Shown: positions 35,525-47,945 of the stretch, one piece after another | Numbering within the stretch: position 1 is the stretch's first letter | Layout: every line of letters begins with the position of its first letter | The notes under the pieces: generated by a model | Told to the model about the DNA's origin: nothing | The model's input: only the letters and a program-made list of their open reading frames with translations | The model's database searches: none | Position numbers and translations under genes: made by a program | Source of the DNA: Malachius bipustulatus | Lineage: Eukaryota; Arthropoda; Insecta; Coleoptera; Melyridae | DNA: 64,000 nucleotides | Direction of reading: 5' to 3' | Assembly (NCBI GenBank): GCA_910589415.1 | Contig: OU342639.1 | Location: forward strand, 11,292,268 to 11,356,267

Positions 35525-37311
35525 CACCTGAAAAATAAACTTTTATCTTAAATCCACATTTTCAGCACATTTCATAACGTTGTTTGAATAGCCATTTCGA
35601 ATCTGATTCTTCGTTAATTCTGTCGAAAATTAGATTTAGTTTTCTAGATTTTAAAAGGATTTTAAATTTAAACGGGTCGTCCGTGTGACGTATTTCGTAT
35701 TTGCCGCCGCAAGCTGATTGACCGAAAGTTACCATACCAGACAATATGTGTAATTTATTAACCTTATTATACTTTTATAAAGACTTTTAGTCTGTGGAAT
35801 TGACTTTTGGCATTTATGTAATTACTCACTCATTACATTCCTGTCATAGACATAAGCATAGTATGTCAGTGCGCAGACTGTGACGTCAGTTGTTAGACAT
35901 CTACCTACATACCCACGACACGGCAATAATTAATAATAACGTGAATTTGTAGTTTATATCTTGATGTTTATTGTATTTGGTGCAGTAATTTTAATTAGTT
36001 TCGTGCAAGTGGTTCACTGTCTTACCGATAAAAATTGTTAATTGTGCGAAGTGTGGGTGTGAAAATTACGCAAGAATAACGAAAGGCAAAGAGGTAACTT
36101 TACCAGAGATTTCCTGAAAATAACGCAACGGCAAGAGGGCTAAACTGTTTAAGACTACTGCAACAAATACAATAAATATCGAAATAAAAACTACTAATTC
36201 ACATTATTATTACTGCCGTATTGTATGTAGCTGTCTAACGCCTAATGTGACAGTTTGCGTACTGACATAGACATACAGAGAATACAGCACATAAAAATGC
36301 GGAGTGCGAGAAAATTCCAAATTTATTAAAATTTGTAAGCGCTTTAAAATAGTCTCGATAAGAAACATAATGAAAATGTCGTCATATGTAAGCAGAATAT
36401 AATAATCGAATCAGAAAAATATTAGAAACAAAACATATAAATATTACGTAACATAAACGACGTTATAGCGGTTGTTAGTGAATTCCGTTACTGGTTACAT
36501 GAGTTGCATGATTCATGAGTTCATTTGTCAGTGTCAGATTACTTTGACGTTGACAATAATAGTAATACGTTTCATCTGAAACAGCTGAGCGCTGAGCTGC
36601 TAATAGACTTCGGGAGTCTGTGTCTGAGGTGTATTTATTTATGTTATTTGTGTTGGGTAGGTAGGTGTAGGTACATACCTTACTTAATCTGACGTTTGGC
36701 TAGTCTTTAATTAATAATTTATTAATTAGCACGTATTGACACCAAAGTAACATCCGAGGTAACATCTTCAAATAATAGTTCTATAGTTTATTCGAACAAT
36801 TCGAATTACGCGCTGAAAGTATCACGCAAAACTTCTATTTTGCGTCTTTTATTAGAACAGTTGATTGTTATTATTAGTTGTTTATTATTTAATAGCTCTT
36901 TCTTTCTCTCTCTCTCTCGCTCGCTCTCACTGCCCTTTGTAGTTTGTGCTAATGGTAGTGCTACACGAGTTATCGAAGCCTGCGCATCCGTCGTGAATCG
37001 TGATAGAGGAGTGCAAGAAGAGCAATAATCGAGTGATGAATGGTAATGGTGGAGAACAAAAATCATTGGTCATCATCAGGGACAAAATGGTCTTGTGAAT
37101 TGGTGGCAATTTGTGGTAGTGGTAAACGTGTTTCACGTTTATTTAAGTCTCAATCGTAAAACTTAGACTCTGCGACTACACGTCGTTTTCGTTTCATAGT
37201 TACTTTGAATTTGCTAAATCTCTGCCAAATAGTAATTTCGCAAGGTTCCTTTGTGTCCGTTTGCAATAGTATTAGTGTAATAATTAATGTTGTTAATTAT
37301 TTGACAAGAAG
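35525..37311. other. Region 5' of UBE2H
   Basis: Promoter and 5' UTR region of UBE2H by position. It is less AT-rich than its surroundings and has a CT-rich microsatellite at about 36898..36930 (TCTCTCTCTCTCGCTCGCTC). The overlapping frames at 36806..37136 arise from this low-complexity block. No upstream exon can be defined. Confidence 0.45.
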
Positions 37312-40300
37312 ATGTCATCTCCAAGTGCAGGAAAACGGCGTATGGACACGGACGTCATAAAACTGTATCCTTTTTCTTTGTGCTGAAAATGAAAATGTAA
37401 ACAACATCCTAGCTGCATCAGCTGATCGAAGGACGTATAGCAGCCTTTGTTCTTTCTACTTTTAATAATACGAAACAGATCCTAAACACCATCCTCTCAC
37501 TGTCCAATTTGTTTTGTTAATTGCCAGTGAACTTATTCTAATAATCAAATCAATATTTTCCCTTAACAGCTAATCAGAATTGAGAGCAAGCATGAAGTTA
37601 CAATTCTGGGTGGTCTGAATGAATTTTGCGTTAAATTCTATGGACCCAAAGGAAGTATGTACCTATTTTTATTTATTGATTTTTTGCAGGAGAAAAGGGA
37701 ACAATTAATAATTTGAATATTAATATTGCAGCCCCTTACGAAGGGGGTGTTTGGAAAGTTCGGGTACACCTTCCAGAACATTACCCATTCAAGTCACCTA
37801 GCATAGGATTTATGAATAGAGTTTATCATCCAAACATAGATGAAGTCTCGGGCACTGTGTGCTTAGACGTCATCAACCAAGCATGGACAGCGTTATATGG
37901 TAAATATTTTGTTATTAATTCATTTCATTTTCTTTTTCTTGATTGGATATACCGTATCGTCTCCATTATCCATCATACATTGAGATGATGGTTGATGCTC
38001 ACATAATGTAATTTCACTCTTGAAAAATTTCAGGCACAGACTTGGATTTTTACAACTTACAAGTTACAACTTCATTCCATATTCTCATTCCCATTGTGCA
38101 TGCCACAGTTAGAATTCAGTGCAGCTAGTATAGCATACAGTAGTGTAGCTATTTTAAATGGTAAAATGTTTGACAGTATTGACAGCTTGACGCGAGCAGC
38201 CGCAGAAGTCCACTTTTAAGTAAATATTTTATTTAGCGATGTAATAATCCTGAAATATTAAGTGCCCATTAGGGTTATCTTATCATTGGACCCATAAGGC
38301 AATAAGCTTGGGGGTAACCGGAGCACGATCACTCAGTCAATATTACTTAACTTAACAGGGCAAAAAATTGAGTTTGAATACTTCTTTAATGGAAAGAAAA
38401 TTATATAGAATACTTTTCCAAGGTAGTAAAAACAATAACACCACCGCGGCCTGATTTATTGTTTTATTGCCTTATTTTTAACGAAACGAGGACTGCCGTA
38501 GAAAATATTTAGTTGAGATCGTAATTAATTCCGGGCTGTTATGCTGTGGTCTAATACCTATCCGCAAGGGATGTTTTCACTACTGTGTTAAAAGGGAAAA
38601 TAATTAGAAATACATTCATAATTGTTCAACATAAGTAGATAATACTGAGCCACCAAGCTGAAAGAAGTGTAATTTCAGTGACATTTTTTAAAATAATTCA
38701 ATAACTATCGTGTGAGCAAATGAAAACATAATTTAGGTAGGCCCTGGAAAAAAATTTCATATCTTAGATTGAATCCTACGATAAAATCACTGTCATTAAT
38801 TTTAAAAATCTTATTTTTCTTATTTTGTGATTTTGAGTGGTCTGGGGTGCGTTCATGAATCACAGTTTGCATCATACATGAAAAACTCTGGATGTGTTCA
38901 TATAAATAACCAGTTCGCTTGATTGGATAAAAATCTAGCATCGTTCATAAATTGCCGATGACGACGCTTGATGAAGTGCACTCGCAGAGTTTTGAAGAAA
39001 CACATGGGTGAATCAATTCTGTGCATAATATTAGCAAATTACAAAAATTAGTATTAAATTAAAAAAAAAGTGTGAATCTGACAGTTACACATAATCTATT
39101 ACTTTGGAATTATTATTTCCTTTGCTTTCTCGTTTGAATTACGTTCATAAAATGGAAAAATCTGACGATATTCTACCTACTGTACCACCTATCTTTATTG
39201 ACGACAACCGTACCACCTATCTGGACTTTTTTAGGTAAGGGTGTGACAAGGCAAGATTCCGTTGGCACAGCTATTTAGGAGAAGCACAGGCATACCGACT
39301 TTATGAGAATAGTTTTTCGAAAAAAAAATTGGGCGAGCGACTGTCCGCCATAAATTTATAAACATTATTTCCAGAAGAGTTTGCCCTCTTAAAAAATGGC
39401 CACCACTAGAGCCACAGATCACAGACCTTACTTTTATCATGAGCATGAGTGCATAGTAGGAAGACAGTTCCTAATATATGGTGTAAACATCTCTGGATTT
39501 ATTCCCATTTTCATTGGTTATGTAACTTTATTCTTGTTTGATTTTATTTTTATATCTTGTGGTGGATTCTTTCTGGTGTGTGTTTATGTTACCCTCAGGT
39601 GCAAATACTTAATAAAATGACTTTACTATAATTAATAAGTAGATAGATAATTGGGCCTTAAACATAAATACCTACCATTTTACAAAGGGCAAACGCAGAC
39701 TAAGGAAAACTATTATTAGATATTAATCCTTTATTGCTTTGGCTTGAACATGACATTTTTACGGGGTTTGCAGTGTCAATAATCCAATAAACTTCACGGT
39801 AACTGAAACAATCTCCGAATAATTTATGTCCGCGTTATTCAAGAAATCACAAAACTAATTTTAACAACCTGATGCACATTATTTCAGCAAATGTCAAAAT
39901 AATTATTATTTGACAATAAAATTGGAAAACAAGAAGAAGGCAATATCAGAATGAGTTTACGATTTTACAAACCAAAATTTTCATTTTACAGTTTTACAGA
40001 TCCAATCTAAGACATGAAATTTTTTTCCAAGGCCTACCTAAATTATGTTTTCATTTGCTCACACGATATAATAGATGTCCCCTTATAATAGGTGTAAGTT
40101 GCGAATGAACTCTTCAGTATGTTGTTGAGGAGTCATCAAAGAGTCACATAAAAATAGAAAAAAATCCCTCAATATAACAATGTAAAGTTGAGAACTCAAA
40201 CTTCTTAATTTTTTTTTCAAAAGCTCGGTGTATATTAATATGAAACAATATTAAATTCAGTTTTTCCTTTTTCATAAGTTACAAGTTTCCAAAAAGTTTG

Positions 40301-42952
40301 TATTCATGCTTGTTAATTTCATCGGAAAACTGAATTTTTCCAAAAAAATTTCCCCTGAATCCCAACAATATATTTTTAAAAATAAAAATTTCTGGACCGT
40401 GAAGTGTCAATGGATGCAGCTTTTCTTAGGGATTCCAAAGATATTTTTCTCTAAAATTTCTGGCAAGTTTCCCAGAAATTGCAGAAAGTAAAAAAAAGTA
40501 CAGCCTCTGTTTCTGAAACTGGTGTAATTGAAACTTCTAAAACTAAAATTCAAATGATTAGGATGGGGAGTTTTAGCCAAAGGTCTTCACCAGGCCCATT
40601 TTCAATACAGTACTGACAGCTTGACGCCAGCAGAAATGGTTAATAATTATTATTTTTTTTTAAACTAACCAACTGATTAACTACTTCATATTATCATGTA
40701 TCTTAGTAAAAAAAATTGTTTCTAAACTGATAATGATAATGTGTTTGTATTTAAATAGTTGGTGATATCCAATTTTATTTCATATTTAAATTTATTTGTT
40801 ACACTTTGGTAATTAATAAACCAAATATAGTAATGTTTTTATAACATGTACGTGTCTTGTTGACAAAACCTTGAAATTGATTTACATAGCTGATTCAGTA
40901 TTTTGAAAACAAGCTATCGGTCCTACAATAACAATAAAAATCTTGAAATTAATTTGTAAAAAAAATATTTTTTTTTTCAGATTTATCGAATATATTTGAA
41001 TCATTTCTTCCACAACTGTTAACTTATCCTAATCCAATAGACCCTTTAAATGGAGATGCGGCCGCTATGTATCTTCATAAACCAGAGGAGTATAAAAAGA
41101 AAGTATCAGGTGAGTCTTCTAAATATTATATGAAGTTTCCATACGTGTGCAAAAAAATGGGGTTGATTATTTGTTGAAAAGTCCCTGCTGACTTAAGTGC
41201 CTCCATAGAGGAAGCTGGAAATTAGGCTAATTTCATAATTTCCTTTGAAAAAAAAACATTTTGGATTGGGTGAACCATTTTAAATGTTATTTTTTTAATA
41301 GGAAGTATTTTGAAGAAAATTTGGGCATTCAAGTTGAAAAAAATCCCTCTTTAAAATAAAAATTTGAAAAAAGTGTAAAATAAAATGTGTTAACGTGTTA
41401 TTAACGATTCGTAAAATAAAAGAGTAAAAACCAAATCCAAAAAAAAAATGAAAACACGGCTTTTATGCAGCAACAAAATTAGGGGAACACTTTTTTGGAG
41501 TTCACCGGTTTTCATGTCATGTAACAATTCTTTCTTTCCATTCTTGCAAGTTGGGATAAAAAGAGGTTGCAGAAAATCTTCTAGAGCTCAATGAACTGAG
41601 TCAACGGGTATCAGGGAAACATCTAATGGTAAGAACAATCCCCTACCAGATGAACAGGTTGCAAAGATTTTGGAGACACTTTAAACAATTCGCAATTAGA
41701 GCTCTTTTGTGGTGAGAAAAATCGTTTTTCCTCAAACTTGATACATTTTTGAGCATTTTGTGGACGTTTTTGCGGGATTTCGAACAAGGAGCTGTCTCTT
41801 CACAAGGAATGGCGAGTCTGCAGGGAGTTTGAATCAATCATTCAAGCCTGTTTTAAGGGTCATTGAACTTCTGGTAGTTATAAAGCAGGCCCAAATTTCA
41901 ATTAAAACTCGTGCGAAACTTGGATGCATTCCAAGCTCCATAATGCAGACATATACAAACCTGGGAGTTGGAAAGAATTTAGAGAATAAACCTTGCTGCT
42001 TGCCTCTGAGAAAAGCTAGTGAGGGAATTTAGTGAGCTTTGTCAGTGAGGGAATCCCAGAAAACGTTCCCCTAATTTTGTGCAGGAGTATAATAACAATA
42101 CGGCCATTCAATAAAATGGTTTAAATTTTTTATTCCTTGATACAATAGTTTATTTTCGTATTTCATTTTAATTTTTCCTACTCTTGTCCTTTACTTTCAC
42201 TCATCCGTTTGTCTTTGGTGTTGGTGTGTATATGTTCGCACCGGATGTTTATTTTGTTGTCTGCTCGCAACACTTATAAGCAAACTGGGAGACGTTCAGA
42301 TCAGATACTCGACGGCAGGTCGCAGAGAAGTACACAGGTTGACACATCAAGAAGTTCGCTGATCGCAGAGCTAACAAATCGCAATCAGTTAAATTCGAGA
42401 TCGCATTTCTGCATTTGTCTTCAAATAGTATCGTAAGTACACACTTCCTGTATTACTGTATCAGGAGACCGTATTTAATTTTTGACCCCCCACATTTTGA
42501 TTTTCAAGAAAAAATGTTGATGGGTCAATCAGGCCCAATTTTCTACACATGAAATACATACAATTGATCTAAAGGTGACCAATATTATGTTGAGTTTAAT
42601 AAGATCAGTTTAACCGGGTTGAATTTTTTCAAGTTTTATTTTAAGATCACGTCAGAGTAATTCAAACACAGCAGATCCAAAATAGTGTCGACTGTTGATC
42701 ATTTTTTATTTTGATTTACTTGTAAGCAAAACCCGAGGTCATTTAGTCATTCCGACCTAATTATAATTATAATAGCTATAGCAACAGAAAAGAATAATTG
42801 AATTGTTGATGATTTGTTTATTTTAATTTTCAGAGTATGTCAGGAAGTATGCAACAGAAGAAGCACTAAGAGGGCAGGATAATGTAAGCTCGGATAGTGA
42901 ATCTAGTATGTCAGAGTTTTCTGAAAATGAAGCCGAAGATATGGAATTATAA
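37312..42952 (+). CDS. UBE2H: Ubiquitin-conjugating enzyme E2 H
   Basis: E2 enzyme that takes ubiquitin from E1 as a thioester and passes it on to targets; in animals it works with the CTLH (GID) E3 ligase. Five exons, 37312..37364, 37578..37654, 37732..37899, 40981..41109 and 42834..42952, give 181 residues (human 183). It starts [18 protein letters not shown]. The UBC fold includes [40 protein letters not shown] and the active-site Cys in [37 protein letters not shown] follows, and the acidic tail ends [18 protein letters not shown], as in the vertebrate protein. Phases fit at all junctions. Intron 3 (3.1 kb) holds a 1.4-kb TIR element; intron 4 holds a Tc1-like remnant. Confidence 0.97.
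38706..40068. mobile_element. TIR element in UBE2H intron 3
   Basis: Ends share about 70 bp in inverted orientation: left TATCGTGTGAGCAAATGAAA then ACATAATTTAGGTAGGCC; right (complemented) the same words with few changes, then AAAAAAATTTCATGTCTTAG. The interior of about 1.2 kb has only short frames without a transposase motif. The target duplication is unclear. Confidence 0.75.
41455..42095. mobile_element. Tc1-like remnant in UBE2H intron 4
   Basis: The left end has CAACAAAATTAGGGGAACAC and the complemented right end has TGCACAAAATTAGGGGAACG, about 600 bp apart. The ACAAAATTAGGGGAAC core is typical of Tc1-family terminal repeats. Translated frames inside do not show a DDE or DDD catalytic motif, so it is a defective copy. 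Borders are approximate. Confidence 0.6.
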
Positions 42953-43681
42953 CGCAGGCTGTCTATCATTCGAATAAGATCGCTCAATATTTTCATCATT
43001 AAAATTTCCCATTTAATGTTATATGTGATGATGTGCTTCAGATGTTATGTTTGTTTCAGATTGTTTTGCATTTTTAGAGTTTATTTTGTTGCACAAATTG
43101 CTATTAAGGTAATGTTGAGTACTTCATATTCTTGTAAGGTTAATTAATAACAAGTCATCGATACCTAATCTTTTTGCTTCTTCATTTTAAATATGACTAT
43201 CGACACCGTTGATATATTTATTTACCTAGTTTAGTTAGTTTGTAGTTAGTGCAATAGATAATAAGTACTTGTCTTTATATACTTATTAGGTCTTTTGATT
43301 CTCAGAAGCTATGGAATCTGAGACTTTTTTTATGTAACAACAGTGAATGGATTTTTATTCACTTTTGCTAAATGTCTCACCTCGGAAATGCTTGTGTTAT
43401 GTAAATATGGTTGTTTATGCGTAAAGGACAATATATTTTTAATATAGATGTTTATTTTTGTCATACATTGCACAATATTGGGTATTGGGTCTTATCTAAG
43501 AGTTTCTCATCATTGGAGTTATTATTGGCTTTTTTTTAATTTCTTTTAATGATTATAAAAAATACATAAGTAGAAACACTTATTTAAGAACAATAATTGA
43601 TAAAAATTGTAACACTAATAATATTATGTTAATTACTTTCAACTATGTATTAAATTAAGTACCAAAAAGTCACATTTTCCC
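42953..43681. other. UBE2H 3' UTR and flank
   Basis: Follows the UBE2H stop. The composition suits a long AT-rich 3' UTR. No gene or repeat terminus is seen before 43682. Confidence 0.5.
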
Positions 43682-43788
43682 TTGACGCTTCTATGGTACA
43701 TCACAACAGGGCAGCCTCGAGTCTTAAAATAGCAAAATTACTGTTTCAAAAATTTTTTTCTTAAAGTTATTTATTTTTAGGGTCATTA

Positions 43789-45117
43789 TATACATCCGCG
43801 GCTCCTACAGTTTCACTATGACACCTACAGGGTGTGGCACCTAAGACGCCTTATACAGGCTCGTAGCGCCTACAACTTAAAATTATTTTGCACTATACAG
43901 AGTGTCCCATATGAGAGTGGCATATCAAAGTTATGTTTTTTTAAATGGAATGCTCCTATGTTATTGCATTTTTAGATTGTCTGAGAAGAGAAAATAAGAT
44001 TGGCTTTTACAGTTGTTGTTTAAATTAAGAAGTTTGTGAGTTATAAACAAGTGAAAATCATAATTTTTCAAGTTCAAGGCCCTTTACCACGAAAACGGGT
44101 CATCACAGAGAAAAACGGTTTACACGTCCATGTTTTAACTTTTCATGTACTATACTATGATGTAGATAAAATGTTTATACAGGGTTATGAAAAATTTGAA
44201 AAAATCTTGAGATTTCTCAACCCGTCACCAAATAAAAAAACAAAGAAAGTACAAATGTTTCTATACCATAGAATAGTACATAAAAAGTTAAAATACGGAC
44301 ATGTAGGGCGTTTTTCTCTATGATGACCCATTTTTGTGGAACTTCAAAAATTACGATTTTCACTTGTTTATAACTCACAAACTTCTTAATTTAAACAACA
44401 ACTGTAAAAGCCAATCTTATTTTTTCTTCTCAGACAATCTAAAAATGCAATAACATAGGAGCATTTCATTAAAAAAAACACAACTTTGATATGTCACTCT
44501 CATATGGGACATGCTGTATAGTTCAAAATAATTGTGCACGATTTGGGCTACACAGACCGAGGCGTCTTAGGTGCCACACCCTGTATATAGGGGTGGAGAA
44601 CATACCTATAGTAACACCAGGAAGGTATTCATTAGCATTGTAAATAAAAGGGAAGGTCACAAAACGACTTTATTTAACGATTTTGGGAGTGCAACGAAAG
44701 TACGGTCCTGACACAAGTGCCGAGAAATACCACTAACTAGTCTCGGATCTAACTACGGATGAAACCACTTATAACAATGGGAACCGCTCCCAAACGTATA
44801 CAGACGCGGACTCCCAATATAACCGCTTTCTCATATCGTGACCAGAACACAGAATTTGATGTTACGATTTTTGGAATATAAATGCAAAATAAATGCAAAT
44901 TTGAAAATAAAAATCGTGCTACTCTTATTCTCAAAGATTTTACTTGCCCTGGAAGTGAAGAAAAAAATAGAAATTCCACCGTAGTGTCAAAGAGGCCTTA
45001 GTTGTGACCTTAATATTAGTTTGCAATGGCTGTTTTTAGCGTCTTACCCACCCAGCACCCTAATTCGCTCCTCGGTCCCGAAAAAATTGATGAAACTTAG
45101 GAGCCGCGGATGTAAAC
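43789..45117 (+). mobile_element. TIR host repeat, copy A, interrupted by a MITE
   Basis: Ends TACATCCGCGGCTCCTA (left) and its complement TAGGAGCCGCGGATGTA (right). Internal landmarks are GGGGTGGAGAACATACCTAT near 44590 and ACCCACCCAGCACCCTAATT near 45048. It carries the MITE 43828..44583. The 107 bp to the left of 43789 are also shared with 49155..49268. Non-coding. Confidence 0.78.
43828..44583. mobile_element. Foldback MITE CAGGGTGTGGCACC inside host repeat
   Basis: 756 bp with ends CAGGGTGTGGCACCTAAGAC and complement, TA on both sides. Inside, from about 43895 to 44520, is the same core as in the element at 1564 (CATATCAAAGTTATGTTTTT, TGCTCCTATGTTATTGCATT). Only the outer 60-odd bases differ from that element. 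Confidence 0.85.
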
Positions 45118-46491
45118 AATTACTATTTTTAGTTTTTACCTTCATCTTTTTAATCGCTCGGAAGCGGAAATATTTTTATTTTTTCCGTTAGGTTTAGGTG
45201 CCAAACACCAACGAGCCTGCCCTACCATCACATGTTTCTTTCAGTAAATAAGATTTTAAGTGTAGGTCGTTTTGGTAGCATTTAAAAGTAATAAAAAAAT
45301 ATAACTATATCTGTTGAAGTTTAATTTCTTTTAAGGTGATCAAAAAGTTTTATAATTTTAATTAGCGATATAAATATTTTTAATTTCTTATTGAAGGCCG
45401 GTTTCCTTCCACTAGTGCTTTAGCAGGCGTCAAACTTCATAAGAGTACATTTAGTGATCTATTTTTGACGAAAGGACTAGTGAAAACCGGTCTTTAATCT
45501 GCAAGACCCATGGAGATGGAGACATTTCCATTGCCAATTTCAATTAGAAAAGTTTTTGATCACAAAACTAAGCCACATTTTCTACATTCCAATGTAAACT
45601 CGTACTCACCTACTCCGGATACTTTTAGCAAAATTGTGATTTAAAAATTCAAAAAAATTTATACACAATAGAAATTTTACTACAATTAATAGCTAAGAAA
45701 GAACTGCTCTTGGACTAATTTTAAAACATCCAGAGTCCCTCTTGATGAAAAATCACCTAAGACCCAGAGCAATTTTAAACAGTCATAAATGATTAATTAT
45801 TATCTGAAGGGAAAGTGTCAAATTTTTATTCAATATCAGTAAAGTAAGTGAATGTGTCAAATTTTTATTATCATAGTAAAGTTTAAGACTTTCTTTGATT
45901 AAAATAAAGTACCAATCGAAAATCTAAATACGCAGAAATGCATCCTTTGGTTTTAGTTTTAACAACGAACAAAAAAGTATAACACTAGGAAGAGTATTAT
46001 GAGTCACAAAATTTCAATGGTGTAAATTAAAACTTTAACAACTTCATCAAAATATGAGTTTTATATTTTCCAGTAAAATTTTGAATTGCCGCCATATTTT
46101 AGCTCATAGTTCGACTACGAATCGCATGATGTCGCTATAAGTTGCCTGGTGTTGCTTAATCAATTGCATTGTTGCCATGTTGAAATATCACATGGAATTT
46201 ATGCAGGTAAGGAAATTTTCTCACGTTAGTTTTTCATAATATAGAAAACATTTTCTTTATCCTTCTCGCATCAATTTTTAAGAACAATAAACTTTTTTTC
46301 GCCTCCATTATTCCCCTATCAGCTTCCCTCCACTTTCTCTTCTCATATTGATCCCGAAATGGCGGACATGGATAGCACCAGCATCACAGCATTCATTGTG
46401 AATCAGGGATTCGAATTTCATTAACTTTTTTCCCCAGCATCACTTCCTTAAGAATATGAAACCAATTTTGCATCAATCAAAAAAGAAAAAT
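45118..46491. other. Intergenic, no gene seen
   Basis: AT-rich DNA. I see no gene. A weak inverted relationship exists near 45397..45490 (GGCCGGTTTCCTTCCACTAG against TAGTGAAAACCGGTC), perhaps a tiny foldback of about 95 bp. Confidence 0.5.
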
Positions 46492-46735
46492 GGAGCAGCC
46501 GGTAGCTTAGCGGGTTAGAAGAGCAGGCTTCTAATCCGTCGGCGCTATCACTGCGTGGGTTCGAATCCCACTCGAGCCTTGGGTGTTGTGTTCGTTTATA
46601 AAATTATTTATATATTTGAAAATTTTGTAGCTGGCTGAATGAGCTAGTTCTCAAAGCCAAATTACCGGAGTGGAGCGACTGTGTTTTACCTACACAGTTA
46701 AGACCGAGGTTAAGCGACCGATGCTCCCTCTTTTA
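46492..46735 (+). repeat. tRNA-derived SINE, copy 3
   Basis: The head GCCGGTAGCTTAGCGGGTTA and a B box GTGGGTTCGAATCCCAC that matches the RNA polymerase III consensus exactly. The body includes TTACCGGAGTGGAGCGACTG, TTTTACCTACACAGTTAAGA and GATGCTCCCTCTTTT, shared with copy 2. It has an extra GGTTAAGCGACC block absent from copy 2. It has the best preserved tRNA-like head of the three. Confidence 0.82.
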
Positions 46736-47064
46736 TAAAAATAAAAAATAGTGTGTAGGTTTATACGATATACCTATTCATATTCAAGATCTTCACGTTT
46801 TAGGCGTAAATACTTGTTTTTTGTTACCTACCTACGTCTCTCACCAAAAGCTGAAATTTTTCCAGTAAGGCCTTAATTTAAAACATAAAAATCGAGAAAT
46901 GATAGAAACATTTTCACGTAACTTCACCTCTCATACGCAGAAATGTATTTTTTACTACTTCGCCGTATTTTGGTTGTCTGGAGAATGTAGGAGAACGGAT
47001 TGCATATGGCAACGCTGGGAAGATTTCACCGCGCTCGGAAGGAGAAAGTGGTGGGGAGTTAGTA

Positions 47065-47945
47065 TGGTACGTGAAGTTGGCCCGAAAAAAACTTGGGCCG
47101 GGTGGTAAAACGTACCATTCGATTGCCCATCGTAGGACCACGTTTTACCACCTCCAGAAAAAAAGTTATGGAATAAATAAGTCGTGCCCTAGCGGATACC
47201 TATGTGGTAACTCTGGTAAAAAAGATGACTTAACTGGAGGTTAAAAATTGTTGTACAGCTTTATACTAACCCAGGAAAAAGTTTTCCCACCCCTCAGTTT
47301 TCATTTACAATATCACCGCCGCCGGGATTTATGTGCATTATGAAATTCGGGCTAACTTCACAAGTGCGAAATTTTCTAAATGGTTAATTCCAGGTAATCG
47401 AAAACGTTTTACCAGTATGTATCCATCCACCCGAGAAAACGTTTTACCACGTTTTAATGCACATAAAGGTGGGCGGCGGTGATATTGGGGGTGGTAAATG
47501 AAAACTGAGGGGTGGTAAAACGTTTTCTCGGGTGGATGCATACTGGTAAAACGTTTTCGATCACCTGGAATTAACCATTTAGGAAATTTCGGCCTTGTGA
47601 AGTTGGCCCAAATTTCATAGTGCACATAAAGGCCGGAGGCGGTGATTGTGGGGGTGATAAATGAAAACTGAGGGGTGGGAAAACTTTTTCCTGGGTTAGT
47701 ATAAAGCTGTAAAATGATTTTTAACCTCCACTTAGTCATCGTTTTTATTTTACAGCCACGTAAACTTGCTCCGAGTTACCACATAGGTATCCGCTAGGGT
47801 ACCTACGACTTATTTATTCCATACGTTTTTTTCTGGAGGTGGTAAAACAAAATGAGTTGGTGGTAAAACGTGGTCCTACGATGGGCAATCGAATGGTACA
47901 TTGACCACCCGGCCCGCGTTTTTTTTTCGGGCTTGTGAAGTTGGC
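47065..47945. mobile_element. GGTGGTAAAACG foldback element
   Basis: Inverted repeat whose left arm starts near GTGAAGTTGGCCCGAAAAAA and includes CCATTCGATTGCCCATCGTA. The complement of the latter sits near 47878. GCGGATACCTATGTGGTAAC at 47193 pairs with its complement near 47778. The arms contain many copies of the word GGTGGTAAAACG. The frames read here, such as the minus-strand one at 47338..47739, are by-products of the repeats. Confidence 0.7.

Noticed and set aside
36806..37136. Coding frames upstream of UBE2H
   Set aside because: Three frames overlap on both strands around a CT microsatellite; none has a domain.
39396..39620. 74-residue frame in UBE2H intron 3
   Set aside because: It lies inside the TIR element 38706..40068 and shows no domain or splice support.
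46492..46580. A functional tRNA gene
   Set aside because: A and B boxes are good, but the flanking body and tail are shared with two other copies, and I cannot pair a complete acceptor stem. A SINE head explains it better.
47338..47739. 133-residue minus-strand frame
   Set aside because: Its protein repeats the same segment twice because it translates both arms of the GGTGGTAAAACG foldback.
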